A DNA stretch of 64,000 bases from positions 1-64,000 of the forward strand of contig NZ_JADWPD010000038.1 of assembly GCF_017308975.1 (NCBI RefSeq), read 5' to 3'. The notes beneath the pieces were generated by a model, which saw only the letters and a program-made list of their open reading frames with translations, ran no database searches and was not told the origin of the DNA. Below, piece after piece: positions 16,338-23,757 of the stretch (its first letter is position 1; each line of letters begins with the position of its first letter). Origin of the DNA: Amycolatopsis sp. MtRt-6 (GTDB lineage Bacteria; Actinomycetota; Actinomycetes; Mycobacteriales; Pseudonocardiaceae). A program made the translations under genes and the position numbers.

Positions 16338-16380
16338 GTCAACCTACGTTGACATCCGGTTGCTGTCAACTTCGGTTGAC
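16338..16380 (-). promoter_or_regulatory. Promoter with twin GTCAAC/GTTGAC operators
   Basis: Palindrome 1, GTCAAC-CTAC-GTTGAC, spans 16338-16353; palindrome 2, GTCAAC-TTCG-GTTGAC, spans 16365-16380; 11 bp separate them. On the minus strand the second contains a -35, TTGACA (16369-16364), and the first overlaps a -10, TAGGTT (16346-16341), with a 17-bp spacer. The HTH ATG follows 7 nt after the -10. The same layout occurs at 36050-36094. Confidence 0.8.
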
Positions 16381-16776
16381 GCGACGTTTCCGGCTCTGGT
16401 TTCCGGCTCTGGCTTCCGCCGAGGCTGCCGGGACCGCTGTCCACATCCCCGCCAGGCTGTGGACAGGGAGCGCTGAACTGCGCTTTTCGCGGCTTTTTGT
16501 CGGGGGCTCTCGATAGACTGGACCTGGGGACGGCCCCCTAGGGAGGGCGGGCGCGCGCGAGGGCGGCAGGAGCGAGGCCGGGCGCGCGCGAGGGCGGCAG
16601 GAGCGAGGCCGGGCGCGCGCGAGGGCGGGCGGGCGCGAGGCCGGCGCTCGAGGTCGGCGGGCGCGAGGGCGGCGCTTGAGGTGGCGGGCGCGAGGCCGGC
16701 CTTCCGACTCGTCCGGTCCGCCGGGCCCGCGCCCGCTCGGCGCGAAGCCCCCGGACGGGCGACGTACAGTCGGGTG
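16381..16776. other. Gene-free stretch with inverted repeat and GC-rich repeats
   Basis: No convincing gene lies between the operator region and the PP2C-like gene. CTGTCCACA at 16437-16445 and TGTGGACAG at 16458-16466 are perfect inverted arms. A 31-bp tandem repeat begins at 16549. The last 150 bases are variations on GCGAGGCCGG/GGGCGGGCG. Confidence 0.55.
16549..16628. repeat. 31-bp GC-only tandem repeat, about 2.6 copies
   Basis: Two exact 31-bp units (16549-16579 and 16580-16610) start GGGCGCGCGCGAGGGCGG. A partial third copy runs to about 16628. Degenerate relatives continue to about 16700. The units contain almost no T on the plus strand. The tract lies between divergent genes. Confidence 0.8.
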
Positions 16777-17538
16777 ATGCCCGAGATCGCGATCGCCGAG
16801 CGGGCCGGGGTGGGCGCCGACGGCCACCCACGCCCCACCGAGGACCACGTCGTCGTGCTGGACAACGCCGTGCTGGTCCTCGACGGCGCCACCTCGTCGG
16901 ACCCCACGCAACCTCCGGGCGGCTGGTACGCCGAACGGCTGGCGCGGCGCCTCGCCACCGACCTCCGCGCGGCACCCGCGGCCGACCTCGCCGACGTCCT
17001 GACCGGCGCGATCGCCGCCGTCACGGCCGAGCACCGCCTCCGGCCGCAGTGTTCGCCGTCGAGCACGGTCGCGGCCGTGCGCTGGCTCGAAGACCGCGTC
17101 GACGCCCTCGTGCTCGCCGACAGCCCGGTGGTCGGCTTCGGCGGCTTCGGCGCCGACGTCGTCTCGGACGACCGGCTCGCGCGGCTGCGGCGGCGCGGGC
17201 TGCTCCAGACCGGTGCCGACGTCCGGCGCCGGCGCAACGCCCACGACGGCTTCTGGGTCGCCGAAGCCGACCCGTGCGCGGCCGCGCACGCGGTCCGGCG
17301 GACCTGGCCACGGGCCGACGTCGACGCGGTGCTGCTCGCCAGCGACGGCGTCTCCATCGGCGTCGACCAGTACGCGCTGTTCGGCTGGCCCGAGGTCCTG
17401 GCGGTCGCCCGCGCCGACGGGCCCGACGCCGTCCTGGACGCCGTCCGCACCGCCGAGAAGCAGGACCCGGACGGCGAGCGCTGGCCACGGCCGAAGCGGC
17501 ACGACGACCAGGCGCTCGTCCTCGTGGATTTCGAATAG
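16777..17538 (+). CDS. PP2C-like protein phosphatase
   Basis: A 253-residue protein of the PPM/PP2C fold. Metal-binding motifs are recognisable in order: PTEDHVVVLD near residue 22, VLVLDGATS near 35, VLADSPVVGFG near 115, LLASDGVSIG near 190, and HDDQALVLVDF at the C-terminus. The second motif reads DGATS rather than DGMGG, so it is a divergent branch. The likely role is Ser/Thr dephosphorylation in the cytoplasm; no transmembrane or sensor domain is present. The ATG at 16777 follows the repeat tract. Confidence 0.78.
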   Translation: MPEIAIAERAGVGADGHPRPTEDHVVVLDNAVLVLDGATSSDPTQPPGGWYAERLARRLATDLRAAPAADLADVLTGAIAAVTAEHRLRPQCSPSSTVAAVRWLEDRVDALVLADSPVVGFGGFGADVVSDDRLARLRRRGLLQTGADVRRRRNAHDGFWVAEADPCAAAHAVRRTWPRADVDAVLLASDGVSIGVDQYALFGWPEVLAVARADGPDAVLDAVRTAEKQDPDGERWPRPKRHDDQALVLVDFE

Positions 17539-17596
17539 GGGGTTAATCAGGGTCTTCCCTGATCACGGGGGTCGCGTTTCCGGCGACCCTGGGTAC

Positions 17597-18427
17597 ATGG
17601 GGACAGAAGCGGGGAAGCGCACGAGACCGTGGCGGCTCGTCGCGCTGGGCGCGATCGGGTGGGGTCTGTTCACCGCCGTGGTGCTGCACATCATCAGCTC
17701 ACGCAATCCGGTGTACGACACGCTGTCGAGCTACACGGTGACCGACCGCGGCGAAGGGATGCTCGCGGCGAGCGTCCTCTCGCTGGCCATCGGGTCGCTC
17801 GCGGTGCTCGGCGCGCTGCAGGTCGCCGGCGTGCCGCTGTCGCGCACCACCCGGCTGTTGCTCGCGCTGTGGGCGCTCGGGCTGGCCGCGGCCGCGATCT
17901 TCCCGGCGAGCTACCCCGAGGCGCCGGACCCGGTGAGCGGCGAAATCCACCTCTACGCGTGCCTGGTCGCGTTCTGCAGCCTGCCCGGCGCGGCGATCTC
18001 ACTGCTGGAACCGCTGAAGGGACGCCCGGAACGCGTCGCGCTGGTCCGGGCGATCCGGCTGACCGCGGGGGCGTTCGCGCTGTTCGCGCTGAGCTTCTTG
18101 TTCGTGCGGTTGACCGAGGCCGGGGTGGAGCCGTTCCCCGAGGTCTCCGCGGCCTTCCCGATCGGCGTCATGCAACGGCTGCTGCTGCTCGCCGACGTCG
18201 TCCTGCTTGGCACGCTGCTGGGATTGGCGACCGGGCTGGAGTCAGCCTTCGACGGCCGCCGCGAATTCGGGCGCGTAGCCGTACAGGCCGGGCATGCCGC
18301 CGGTGTGCAGGAACACCACGTGGTCGTCCGGGGCGAAGTGGCCGGCCCATTCGACCAGCGCGGCGGCCACTTTGCCGGTGTAGACCGGATCGAGCACCAC
18401 GCCCTCCGTGCGACCGAAGAGCCGTAG
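17597..18427 (+). CDS. DUF998 membrane protein with antisense-overlapping tail
   Basis: A DUF998 protein with about six hydrophobic segments in its first 214 residues, the usual family length (ending near LLGLATGLES). The reading frame then continues 62 codons through DNA that encodes, on the other strand, the C-terminus of the gene at 18242-19270. The tail has no membrane segment and looks like an antisense translation, so the natural stop has probably been lost. Either the gene really runs to 18427, giving a 186-bp convergent overlap, or the end is affected by a sequence error near 18240. The function of DUF998 is unknown. Confidence 0.75.
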   Translation: MGTEAGKRTRPWRLVALGAIGWGLFTAVVLHIISSRNPVYDTLSSYTVTDRGEGMLAASVLSLAIGSLAVLGALQVAGVPLSRTTRLLLALWALGLAAAAIFPASYPEAPDPVSGEIHLYACLVAFCSLPGAAISLLEPLKGRPERVALVRAIRLTAGAFALFALSFLFVRLTEAGVEPFPEVSAAFPIGVMQRLLLLADVVLLGTLLGLATGLESAFDGRREFGRVAVQAGHAAGVQEHHVVVRGEVAGPFDQRGGHFAGVDRIEHHALRATEEP

Positions 18428-19270
18428 CGCGTTCCAGACGGCGTCGGTCGGGATGCCGTAGCCGGGGCCGAGCGTCGTGTCGCCCAGCTTCGTGTGCGCG
18501 AGCGACGGCGGTTCGACGCCGAGGAGCTTGGCCGCGCCGTCGACGAGGTCGCGGAGGTTCTCCGTGGCCTCGTCGAGCGGGTGGCTGACGCAGGCGATGC
18601 CGACGCCGAGGTTGCCGAGGAGCGCGGTGGCCAGCGCGACCCCCGCCGCGGTGCCGCCACTGGCGTGCGGGACGACCAGGTGGGCGCGCTCGATGCCGCG
18701 TTCTTCCAGCTGCTTCGCGAGTTCGTAAGTGGCGCGGACGTAGCCGAGCGCGCCGAGGTCGTTGGAGCCGCCGACCGGGATCGTCGCGACCTTCCGGCCC
18801 TCCTTGTGCGCTTCGGAGACCAGGCGGTCGTAGGTGCGGCCGGTCTCCTCGCCGTCGGCGCAGAGGTGCACAGTGGCGCCGAAGAGCCGGTCGAGGGGCA
18901 GGTTGCCGCCGCGTTCGTACGCCTCGCCGTCGCGGGGGACCTTGGCGGTGAGCACGAGTTCGCAGCGCAGGCCGAGCTTCGCGCACGCGGCGGCGGTCTG
19001 GCGGCCGTGGTTGGTCTGGAGCGCGCCGAACGTGATCACGGTGCCGGCGCCGGCGGCTTTCGCCGCGCCCAGGTGGTATTCGAGCTTGCGGAGCTTGTTG
19101 CCGCCGGCGCCGAGCGGGTGCACGTCGTCGCGCTTGAGCCAGAGGTTCCGCAGGCCGAGGGCTTCGCCGAGCCGGGGTGCTTCGTGCAGCGGGGTCGGCC
19201 AGCCGCCCAGGTCGACGCGGGGGACCGCGGCCAGGGCGGCGTCGGGGAATCCGGCGAAGTCGAACGTCAT
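18242..19270 (-). CDS. D-cysteine desulfhydrase/ACC deaminase family protein
   Basis: A 342-residue PLP-dependent fold-type II enzyme. LWLKRDDVHPLGAGGNKLRK holds the PLP lysine (Lys59), and TFGALQTNHGRQTAAA and VPHASGGTAAG are family segments. This group includes D-cysteine desulfhydrase and 1-aminocyclopropane-1-carboxylate deaminase. The two cannot be separated reliably here, and D-cysteine desulfhydrase is favoured. Upstream at 19290-19312 is a TAACC/GGTTA element. It converges with and overlaps the DUF998 gene by 186 bp. Confidence 0.8.
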   Translation of the reverse strand: MTFDFAGFPDAALAAVPRVDLGGWPTPLHEAPRLGEALGLRNLWLKRDDVHPLGAGGNKLRKLEYHLGAAKAAGAGTVITFGALQTNHGRQTAAACAKLGLRCELVLTAKVPRDGEAYERGGNLPLDRLFGATVHLCADGEETGRTYDRLVSEAHKEGRKVATIPVGGSNDLGALGYVRATYELAKQLEERGIERAHLVVPHASGGTAAGVALATALLGNLGVGIACVSHPLDEATENLRDLVDGAAKLLGVEPPSLAHTKLGDTTLGPGYGIPTDAVWNALRLFGRTEGVVLDPVYTGKVAAALVEWAGHFAPDDHVVFLHTGGMPGLYGYAPEFAAAVEG

Positions 19271-19297
19271 CGGCCCTCCAGGCTCGGTTTCTAACCA

Positions 19298-19855
19298 CTA
19301 TAGGGGGTTAAGCACCTGGAAACGGAGCTCGGTGACCAGCCCGACCTCGCGCAAGCCGATCCGCCGGAGCGTGACGCCGTCGAGGTCGGGATCGCCGAAC
19401 AGCGGCAGGCCGGCACCCAGCAGCACCGGAGCGAGCAGGACGTGCAGCTCGTCGGCCAGCCGGGCCCGGAGGGTTTGCCGGACCACGCTCGTGCCGATCA
19501 CCTTGACGGCCCGCTCCCCCGCGGCCGCCCGCGCCTGCTCGACCGCCGAGGCGATCCCGTCGGTCACGAAGGTGAAGGTGAGGTTCTCGTTCTGGGCAGG
19601 CAAGTCGGCCGGTGGCGTGTGCGTGACGACGAAGATCGGGACCTGGAACTCGTAGTTGCCGGCGTACCAGTCCGGGTCCTCGGCCATCGCGTACGACCGG
19701 CGGCCCAGGACGACCGCGCCGGTCTCCCGGATCAGGTCGGTCATCCACTCGCTGCCGGTCGACGCGGCGGAGTCGGACAGCCGGGCCGTGCCGCCGTGGC
19801 GGTCGGCGACGAAGCCGTCCAGCGACATGCTCATCCCCGCGTGCACCGTGGCCAT
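19298..19855 (-). CDS. RibD C-terminal/dihydrofolate reductase-like protein
   Basis: A 185-residue protein of the DHFR-like RibD_C fold. It starts with HAGMSMSLDGFVAD, followed by VVLGRRSYAMAED, KVIGTSVVRQTLRARLADELHV and LLGAGLPLF, all typical of the actinobacterial dihydrofolate reductase family proteins. These are NADPH-dependent reductases of unknown substrate, rarely true DHFR. A GGAG ribosome site lies six bases before the ATG. It is divergent from the amidase operon. Confidence 0.85.
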   Translation of the reverse strand: MATVHAGMSMSLDGFVADRHGGTARLSDSAASTGSEWMTDLIRETGAVVLGRRSYAMAEDPDWYAGNYEFQVPIFVVTHTPPADLPAQNENLTFTFVTDGIASAVEQARAAAGERAVKVIGTSVVRQTLRARLADELHVLLAPVLLGAGLPLFGDPDLDGVTLRRIGLREVGLVTELRFQVLNPL

Positions 19856-19944
19856 GGTTTCTCCTCGCGTAGTCGTCGTCCGGGTAGACGGCCGGGGGCA
19901 CGAAAACTCATCGGAGGTAGCCGGAGACCGCCGGTATCCGGTAA

Positions 19945-19962
19945 CGTTCGTTCGAACGAACG
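19945..19962. promoter_or_regulatory. 18-bp perfect palindrome, candidate TetR operator
   Basis: CGTTCGTTCGAACGAACG is a perfect palindrome. It lies 20 bp before the amidase ATG, in the divergent region with the RibD-like gene. TetR-family proteins typically bind such sites, and the amidase operon carries its own TetR gene. The pairing is inferred from position. Confidence 0.75.
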
Positions 19963-19981
19963 AGAACCTTCGGGGGCCGCC

Positions 19982-21358
19982 ATGACCGCTATGAGCCTCG
20001 ACTTCACGGGCCTCGCCGCCCAGGCCGCGCAGCTCGCCGCGGGCGAGGTCACTGCCGCCGAGCTCACCGCGGCGGCGCTCGGCCGGGCGCACGCCAGCCA
20101 GCCCACGCTCAACGCGTTCAAGCACCTCCGCGACGACGAAGCCCTCGCCGAAGCCGCGGAGGCGGACCGGCGCCTGCAGGCCGGCGACCGCGCACCCCTG
20201 CTCGGCGTCCCGGTCGCGATCAAGGACGACGTCGACCTCACCGGCCTGCCCACCGCGTTCGGCTGCTCCGGCGAATTCCCGTGCGCGACGGCCGACGCGC
20301 CCGCCGTCGCGCTGCTGCGCGAGGCCGGAGCTGTGATCATCGGCAAGACGAACACCCCCGAACTGGGCCAGTGGCCGTTCACCGAGGGCCCGGCCTTCGG
20401 CGTGACGCGCAACCCGTGGCACACCGGCCACACCCCAGGGGGTTCTTCGGGCGGGAGCGCGGCCGCGGTGGCGTCGGGGGTCATCGCGGCCGCGCTCGGG
20501 TCCGACGGCGCCGGTTCGGTGCGCATCCCGGCCGCGTGGACGGGGCTCGTCGGCATCAAGACCCAGCGCGGCCGGATCCCGACCGGCGGCGAGCTGTTCC
20601 ACGGCCTCACCGTGCTCGGCCCGCTGGCGCGCACGGTCGAAGACGCCGCCCTGCTGCTCGACGCCACCGCCGGGACGTCCGGCGTGTTCCGCGCGGCGGC
20701 CGCGCGCGAGCCGGGGAAGCTGCGGATCGGGCTGTCGACGCGGATCCCGTTCACCGCCACCAAGACCCGGCTCGACCCGGTCGTCGACGCCGCCGTGCGA
20801 CGGCTCGCCGAGTCGCTGTCCGGACTGGGCCACGAGATCGTCGAGGTCGAGCCGGACTACGGGCTGATCGGGCTGACGTTCCTGCCGCGTTCGCTCACCG
20901 GCGTCCGCGACTGGACGCTGCGGGTGCCCGACCGGGCCGGGCTCGACCCGCGCACGCGCAGCAACGCCGGTCACGGCCGCCTGCTGGCCGGCCCGGCGCT
21001 GCGGCTGGCCCGCGCCCTCGAGCCGGGCCTGCACCGGCGGATCGGTTCGGTGTTCGGGCGCGTCGACGTCCTGCTGACGCCGACCACCGCGACCCCGCCG
21101 CCGCCGATCGGCACGTTCGACGGGCTGTCCGGCTGGGAGACCGACCAGGCCATGATCGCCGCGTGCCCGTACGCTTGGCCGTGGAACGTGCTGGGCTGGC
21201 CGGGGGTCAACGTCCCGGCCGGGCAGACGGCGGACGGGTTGCCGCTCGGCGCGCAGCTGCTCGGCCCGTCGCACGCCGAGGAGCGGCTGATTTCGCTTGC
21301 CGCGCAACTGGAAGAGGTCGAACGGTGGCCGGAACGGCATCCCGCGACAAGCTGGTGA
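19982..21358 (+). CDS. Amidase signature family hydrolase
   Basis: A 458-residue amidase. The Ser-cisSer-Lys triad is visible: Lys81 (VAIKDDVD), Ser155 in HTPGGSSGGSAA, and Ser179 in GSDGAGSVRIPA. It hydrolyses carboxamides or related C-N bonds; the substrate is unknown. It heads an operon with a TetR regulator (34-bp overlap) and an MpaB-family protein, and its promoter carries an 18-bp palindrome. The ATG is close to the operator, with a GGGGG-type ribosome site. Confidence 0.88.
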   Translation: MTAMSLDFTGLAAQAAQLAAGEVTAAELTAAALGRAHASQPTLNAFKHLRDDEALAEAAEADRRLQAGDRAPLLGVPVAIKDDVDLTGLPTAFGCSGEFPCATADAPAVALLREAGAVIIGKTNTPELGQWPFTEGPAFGVTRNPWHTGHTPGGSSGGSAAAVASGVIAAALGSDGAGSVRIPAAWTGLVGIKTQRGRIPTGGELFHGLTVLGPLARTVEDAALLLDATAGTSGVFRAAAAREPGKLRIGLSTRIPFTATKTRLDPVVDAAVRRLAESLSGLGHEIVEVEPDYGLIGLTFLPRSLTGVRDWTLRVPDRAGLDPRTRSNAGHGRLLAGPALRLARALEPGLHRRIGSVFGRVDVLLTPTTATPPPPIGTFDGLSGWETDQAMIAACPYAWPWNVLGWPGVNVPAGQTADGLPLGAQLLGPSHAEERLISLAAQLEEVERWPERHPATSW

Positions 21359-21900
21359 GCACCCGGGAAGCCATTCTGCGCGGCGCGCTGACGGTCGTCG
21401 GCGAACACGGCGTCGGCGGGCTGACGAACCGCCGGATCGTCGCCGCGGCGGGTGTCTCCCTCGGCACGCTGACCTACCACTTCCCCAGCCAGACGGCGTT
21501 GCTGCGCGAGGCGATGCTGTTGTTCGCGGAGGAGGAGACGGCGAAGCTCGGCGCGATCGTCGACGGCTACCGGTCGGCGGGTCTCACGGTCGAGCAGGCG
21601 GCGTCGGTCGTCGAGCACGTCATCGCGCAGCTGCCGTTCGGAGCGGACGAGCTCGGCGCGCACGAGCTGTACCTCCAGTCGGCCCGCGACCCGGAGCTGC
21701 ACGAAGCGTCTTCGCGTTGCTTCGCGGCGTACGACGAGCTGGCGGTGGCGATCCTCAGCGCGTTGGGCGTCCCCGATCCGGCCCGCCTGGCCGGCCCGGT
21801 GGTGGCGCTGATCGCGGGCCTGCAGCTGCGCCGGCTGGCGACGGGCGAGACGGACACGCCGGTGGCGGAGCCGCTGATGATGTTGATCCGCGGAGCTTGA
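21325..21900 (+). CDS. TetR-family regulator
   Basis: A 191-residue TetR protein. The N-terminal HTH is seen as ILRGALTVVGEHGVGGLTNRRIVAAAGVSLGTLTYHFPSQ (about residues 17-56, including the YHF segment). A helical ligand domain follows. The GTG start has GAAGAGG upstream and lies inside the amidase gene. The stop overlaps the next ATG (TGATG). It probably represses its own operon through the palindrome at 19945-19962. Confidence 0.88.
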   Translation: MAGTASRDKLVSTREAILRGALTVVGEHGVGGLTNRRIVAAAGVSLGTLTYHFPSQTALLREAMLLFAEEETAKLGAIVDGYRSAGLTVEQAASVVEHVIAQLPFGADELGAHELYLQSARDPELHEASSRCFAAYDELAVAILSALGVPDPARLAGPVVALIAGLQLRRLATGETDTPVAEPLMMLIRGA

Positions 21901-22772
21901 TGGCCCGCCCGATCGTCCGCGGCACGGCGGCGTGGAAGTACTTCGGCGACTTCCGCGACGTGCTGCTGGCCGGGCAGGTGCTGGTGCTGCAGGTGGCACA
22001 CCCGGTAGTCGCGGCGGGCGTGCGCGACCATTCGGACTACACGTCGGACCCGTGGACGCGCCTGATGCGGACGGGAGCGTCGCTGTCGATCTACGTCTAC
22101 GGCGGTGTGGCGGGTGCGCGGGTGGAAGCCGCCCGGTTGCGGGCGTTGCACCGGACGTTCACGGGCATCGCGGACGGACGGCGGTACAGTGCGCTGGATC
22201 CTTCGGCGTACGCGTGGGTGCACGCGACGCTGGTGAAGGTTCCTGTTGACGCGCAACGGTTTTTCGGGCGACCACTGTCCACATCGGAGCTGGCGGAGTA
22301 CTACGAGCAGATGTGCGACGTCGGCCGGATGCTGGGCGTCCGGCATTTCCCGCCGGACTGGGCGGCGTTCGAGCGGTATTACGACTCGATGGTGGCGGGA
22401 TTCGCGGCGAACCGGACGATCGAGGAACTGTTCGAGACGATCCGGACGGTGCGCAAGCCGGTCGAGTGGCTGCCGGACCGCTGGTGGCTCCCGCTGCGGC
22501 GGGCCCAGGCGAGGGGGCAGATGTTCCTGATCCGGGCGACGCTGCCGCCGTCCTTCCGGGATCGGATCGGTCTACAGTGGACGGCGCGGGACCAGCGAAG
22601 GTTCGATCGGTTCGCGGCGGCCGTGCGGCTGTTCGCGACGCCGGTGCCGGCAGGGCTGCGGACGGCGCACATGCGGTGGATCGGGAAGTTGAATGTGTGG
22701 TTCCGCGCGCACCCGCGGGTTTACGAGCGACTGGTGGGCGGCAACGGCCCCGGCTCGGCCCCGCGCGCCTGA
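21900..22772 (+). CDS. MpaB-family (DUF2236) oxygenase-like protein
   Basis: A 290-residue member of the MpaB/rubber-oxygenase (DUF2236) family. The family includes haem-dependent latex oxygenase and many uncharacterised proteins. Segments such as LLAGQVLVLQVAHPVVAAGVRDHS, LHRTFTGI, YAWVHATLV and FGRPLSTSELAEYYEQM are typical. It is the last gene of the amidase-TetR operon, joined by TGATG. Conversion of a hydrophobic substrate is a guess from the family. Confidence 0.82.
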   Translation: MARPIVRGTAAWKYFGDFRDVLLAGQVLVLQVAHPVVAAGVRDHSDYTSDPWTRLMRTGASLSIYVYGGVAGARVEAARLRALHRTFTGIADGRRYSALDPSAYAWVHATLVKVPVDAQRFFGRPLSTSELAEYYEQMCDVGRMLGVRHFPPDWAAFERYYDSMVAGFAANRTIEELFETIRTVRKPVEWLPDRWWLPLRRAQARGQMFLIRATLPPSFRDRIGLQWTARDQRRFDRFAAAVRLFATPVPAGLRTAHMRWIGKLNVWFRAHPRVYERLVGGNGPGSAPRA

Positions 22773-22776
22773 AGCC

Positions 22777-22986
22777 GGATCTCGCGTGATTGAAGGCAGA
22801 ACTCGCGCGATGGCGGGCGGACCTCGCGTGGTTGAAGGCGTAACTCGCGTGCCTGCGGGGCGATCTCGCGTGATTGCGGGGGCATCTCGCGTGCTTGGGG
22901 AGGCATCACGCGTGATTGCGGGGGCATCTCGCGTGATTGAGGGGGCATCACGCGTGATTGAAGGGGCGACACGGTGCCGGGCTGGC
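22777..22986. repeat. About ten 21-bp tandem repeats
   Basis: The consensus unit is near ATCTCGCGTGATTGAGGGGGC, repeated with substitutions about ten times between the MpaB stop and the CGNR gene. Because the period is 21 bp, one plus-strand frame reads as heptads such as SRVIAGA and SRVIEGA, but no start or function is evident. TCGCGTGA is the best conserved core. The repeats are contiguous, so this is not a CRISPR array. Confidence 0.85.
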
Positions 22987-23114
22987 GGGCCGCGGGTGGC
23001 CGGCCAGGCTGAACGGGCCGACCACGGGCGTGCCGGGCGGGTGGGGCCGCGGGGGCGCCCCCCGTCTCCAGCGTATCGGGCGCCTCTGACGAAAATCTGT
23101 GGCGCGGGTGCCTG

Positions 23115-23690
23115 CTAGGCCGGGTTGTCCACATCTCGCCTTGCCTGTGGACCGGTGCGGGCGTAGTGGGCTCGGGCTTTGGCCCGGTTGCCGCAGCGGG
23201 ACATCGAGCACCACTGGCGGTTGCGGCGGGGTGAGGCGTCGCAGAACCGCAGGCCGCAGTCGTCCGCCGCGCACACGCGGACCGATGCCTCGCTCGTGGC
23301 CAGGTCGATCGCGTCCGCTGCCAGGGCCGCGAACGCCGCCGCCACCGGGTCGCGAGGGGCCGGGACCTCCCGCCGGAGAGCACCGCCCACCAGGGCCAGG
23401 CGCGGTGGGGGCGCCGGGGCCGAAGCCGCCGCGTTGTTCACCAGCTCGACGTCCATCGACGACAGCTCCTCGGGCGGCAGCAGCACCCGGTCGATCGCCT
23501 CCCGCAGCGCCTTCGCCGCCAGCACGTTGCCCGCCGTCACCGGGACCGGGCCTGTCGTCAGCCCCGCCAGCGAGAGCCACTCGGCCAGCGCGTCCGGCCC
23601 GGTCAGGAGCTCGACACCGATCGAGTGCCGGTTGCGCATCGTGTTGACGAGGTCGAGGCACGGCCGTCCGCCGTCGAAGACCCACTCCAT
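23115..23690 (-). CDS. CGNR zinc-finger regulator (ABATE domain)
   Basis: A 191-residue CGNR family protein, larger than the one at 7662. The N-terminal ABATE domain starts VFDGGRPCLDLVNTMRNR. The C-terminal finger is CAADDCGLRFCDASPRRNR followed by QWCSMSRCGNRAKARAHY. It is divergent from the dehalogenase-like gene. The 53-bp gap carries two identical TCTAAC-N11-GTTAGA sites, so it probably regulates both genes in response to a small ligand. Confidence 0.86.
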   Translation of the reverse strand: MEWVFDGGRPCLDLVNTMRNRHSIGVELLTGPDALAEWLSLAGLTTGPVPVTAGNVLAAKALREAIDRVLLPPEELSSMDVELVNNAAASAPAPPPRLALVGGALRREVPAPRDPVAAAFAALAADAIDLATSEASVRVCAADDCGLRFCDASPRRNRQWCSMSRCGNRAKARAHYARTGPQARRDVDNPA

Positions 23691-23698
23691 GCTCTCAC

Positions 23699-23757
23699 TC
23701 TAACCCTTGAAGACAGTTAGAAGCAGCGCTACCGTCTAACCCCATGAACCGGTTAGA
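23699..23757. promoter_or_regulatory. Two TCTAAC-N11-GTTAGA inverted repeats (CGNR operators)
   Basis: Site 1: TCTAAC 23699-23704 and GTTAGA 23716-23721. Site 2: TCTAAC 23735-23740 and GTTAGA 23752-23757. Both have an 11-bp spacer and their centres are 36 bp apart. Site 2 covers the ATG of the hydrolase, so binding there should block initiation. The adjacent CGNR protein is the likely ligand. Confidence 0.75.

Noticed and set aside
22777..22986. CRISPR array
   Set aside because: Units are contiguous 21-bp repeats without unique spacers and no cas gene is in the window.
22693..23118. Heptad-repeat protein encoded by the 21-bp repeats
   Set aside because: The frame begins inside the MpaB gene without a ribosome site. 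The heptads are a by-product of the 21-bp period and the rest is low complexity.
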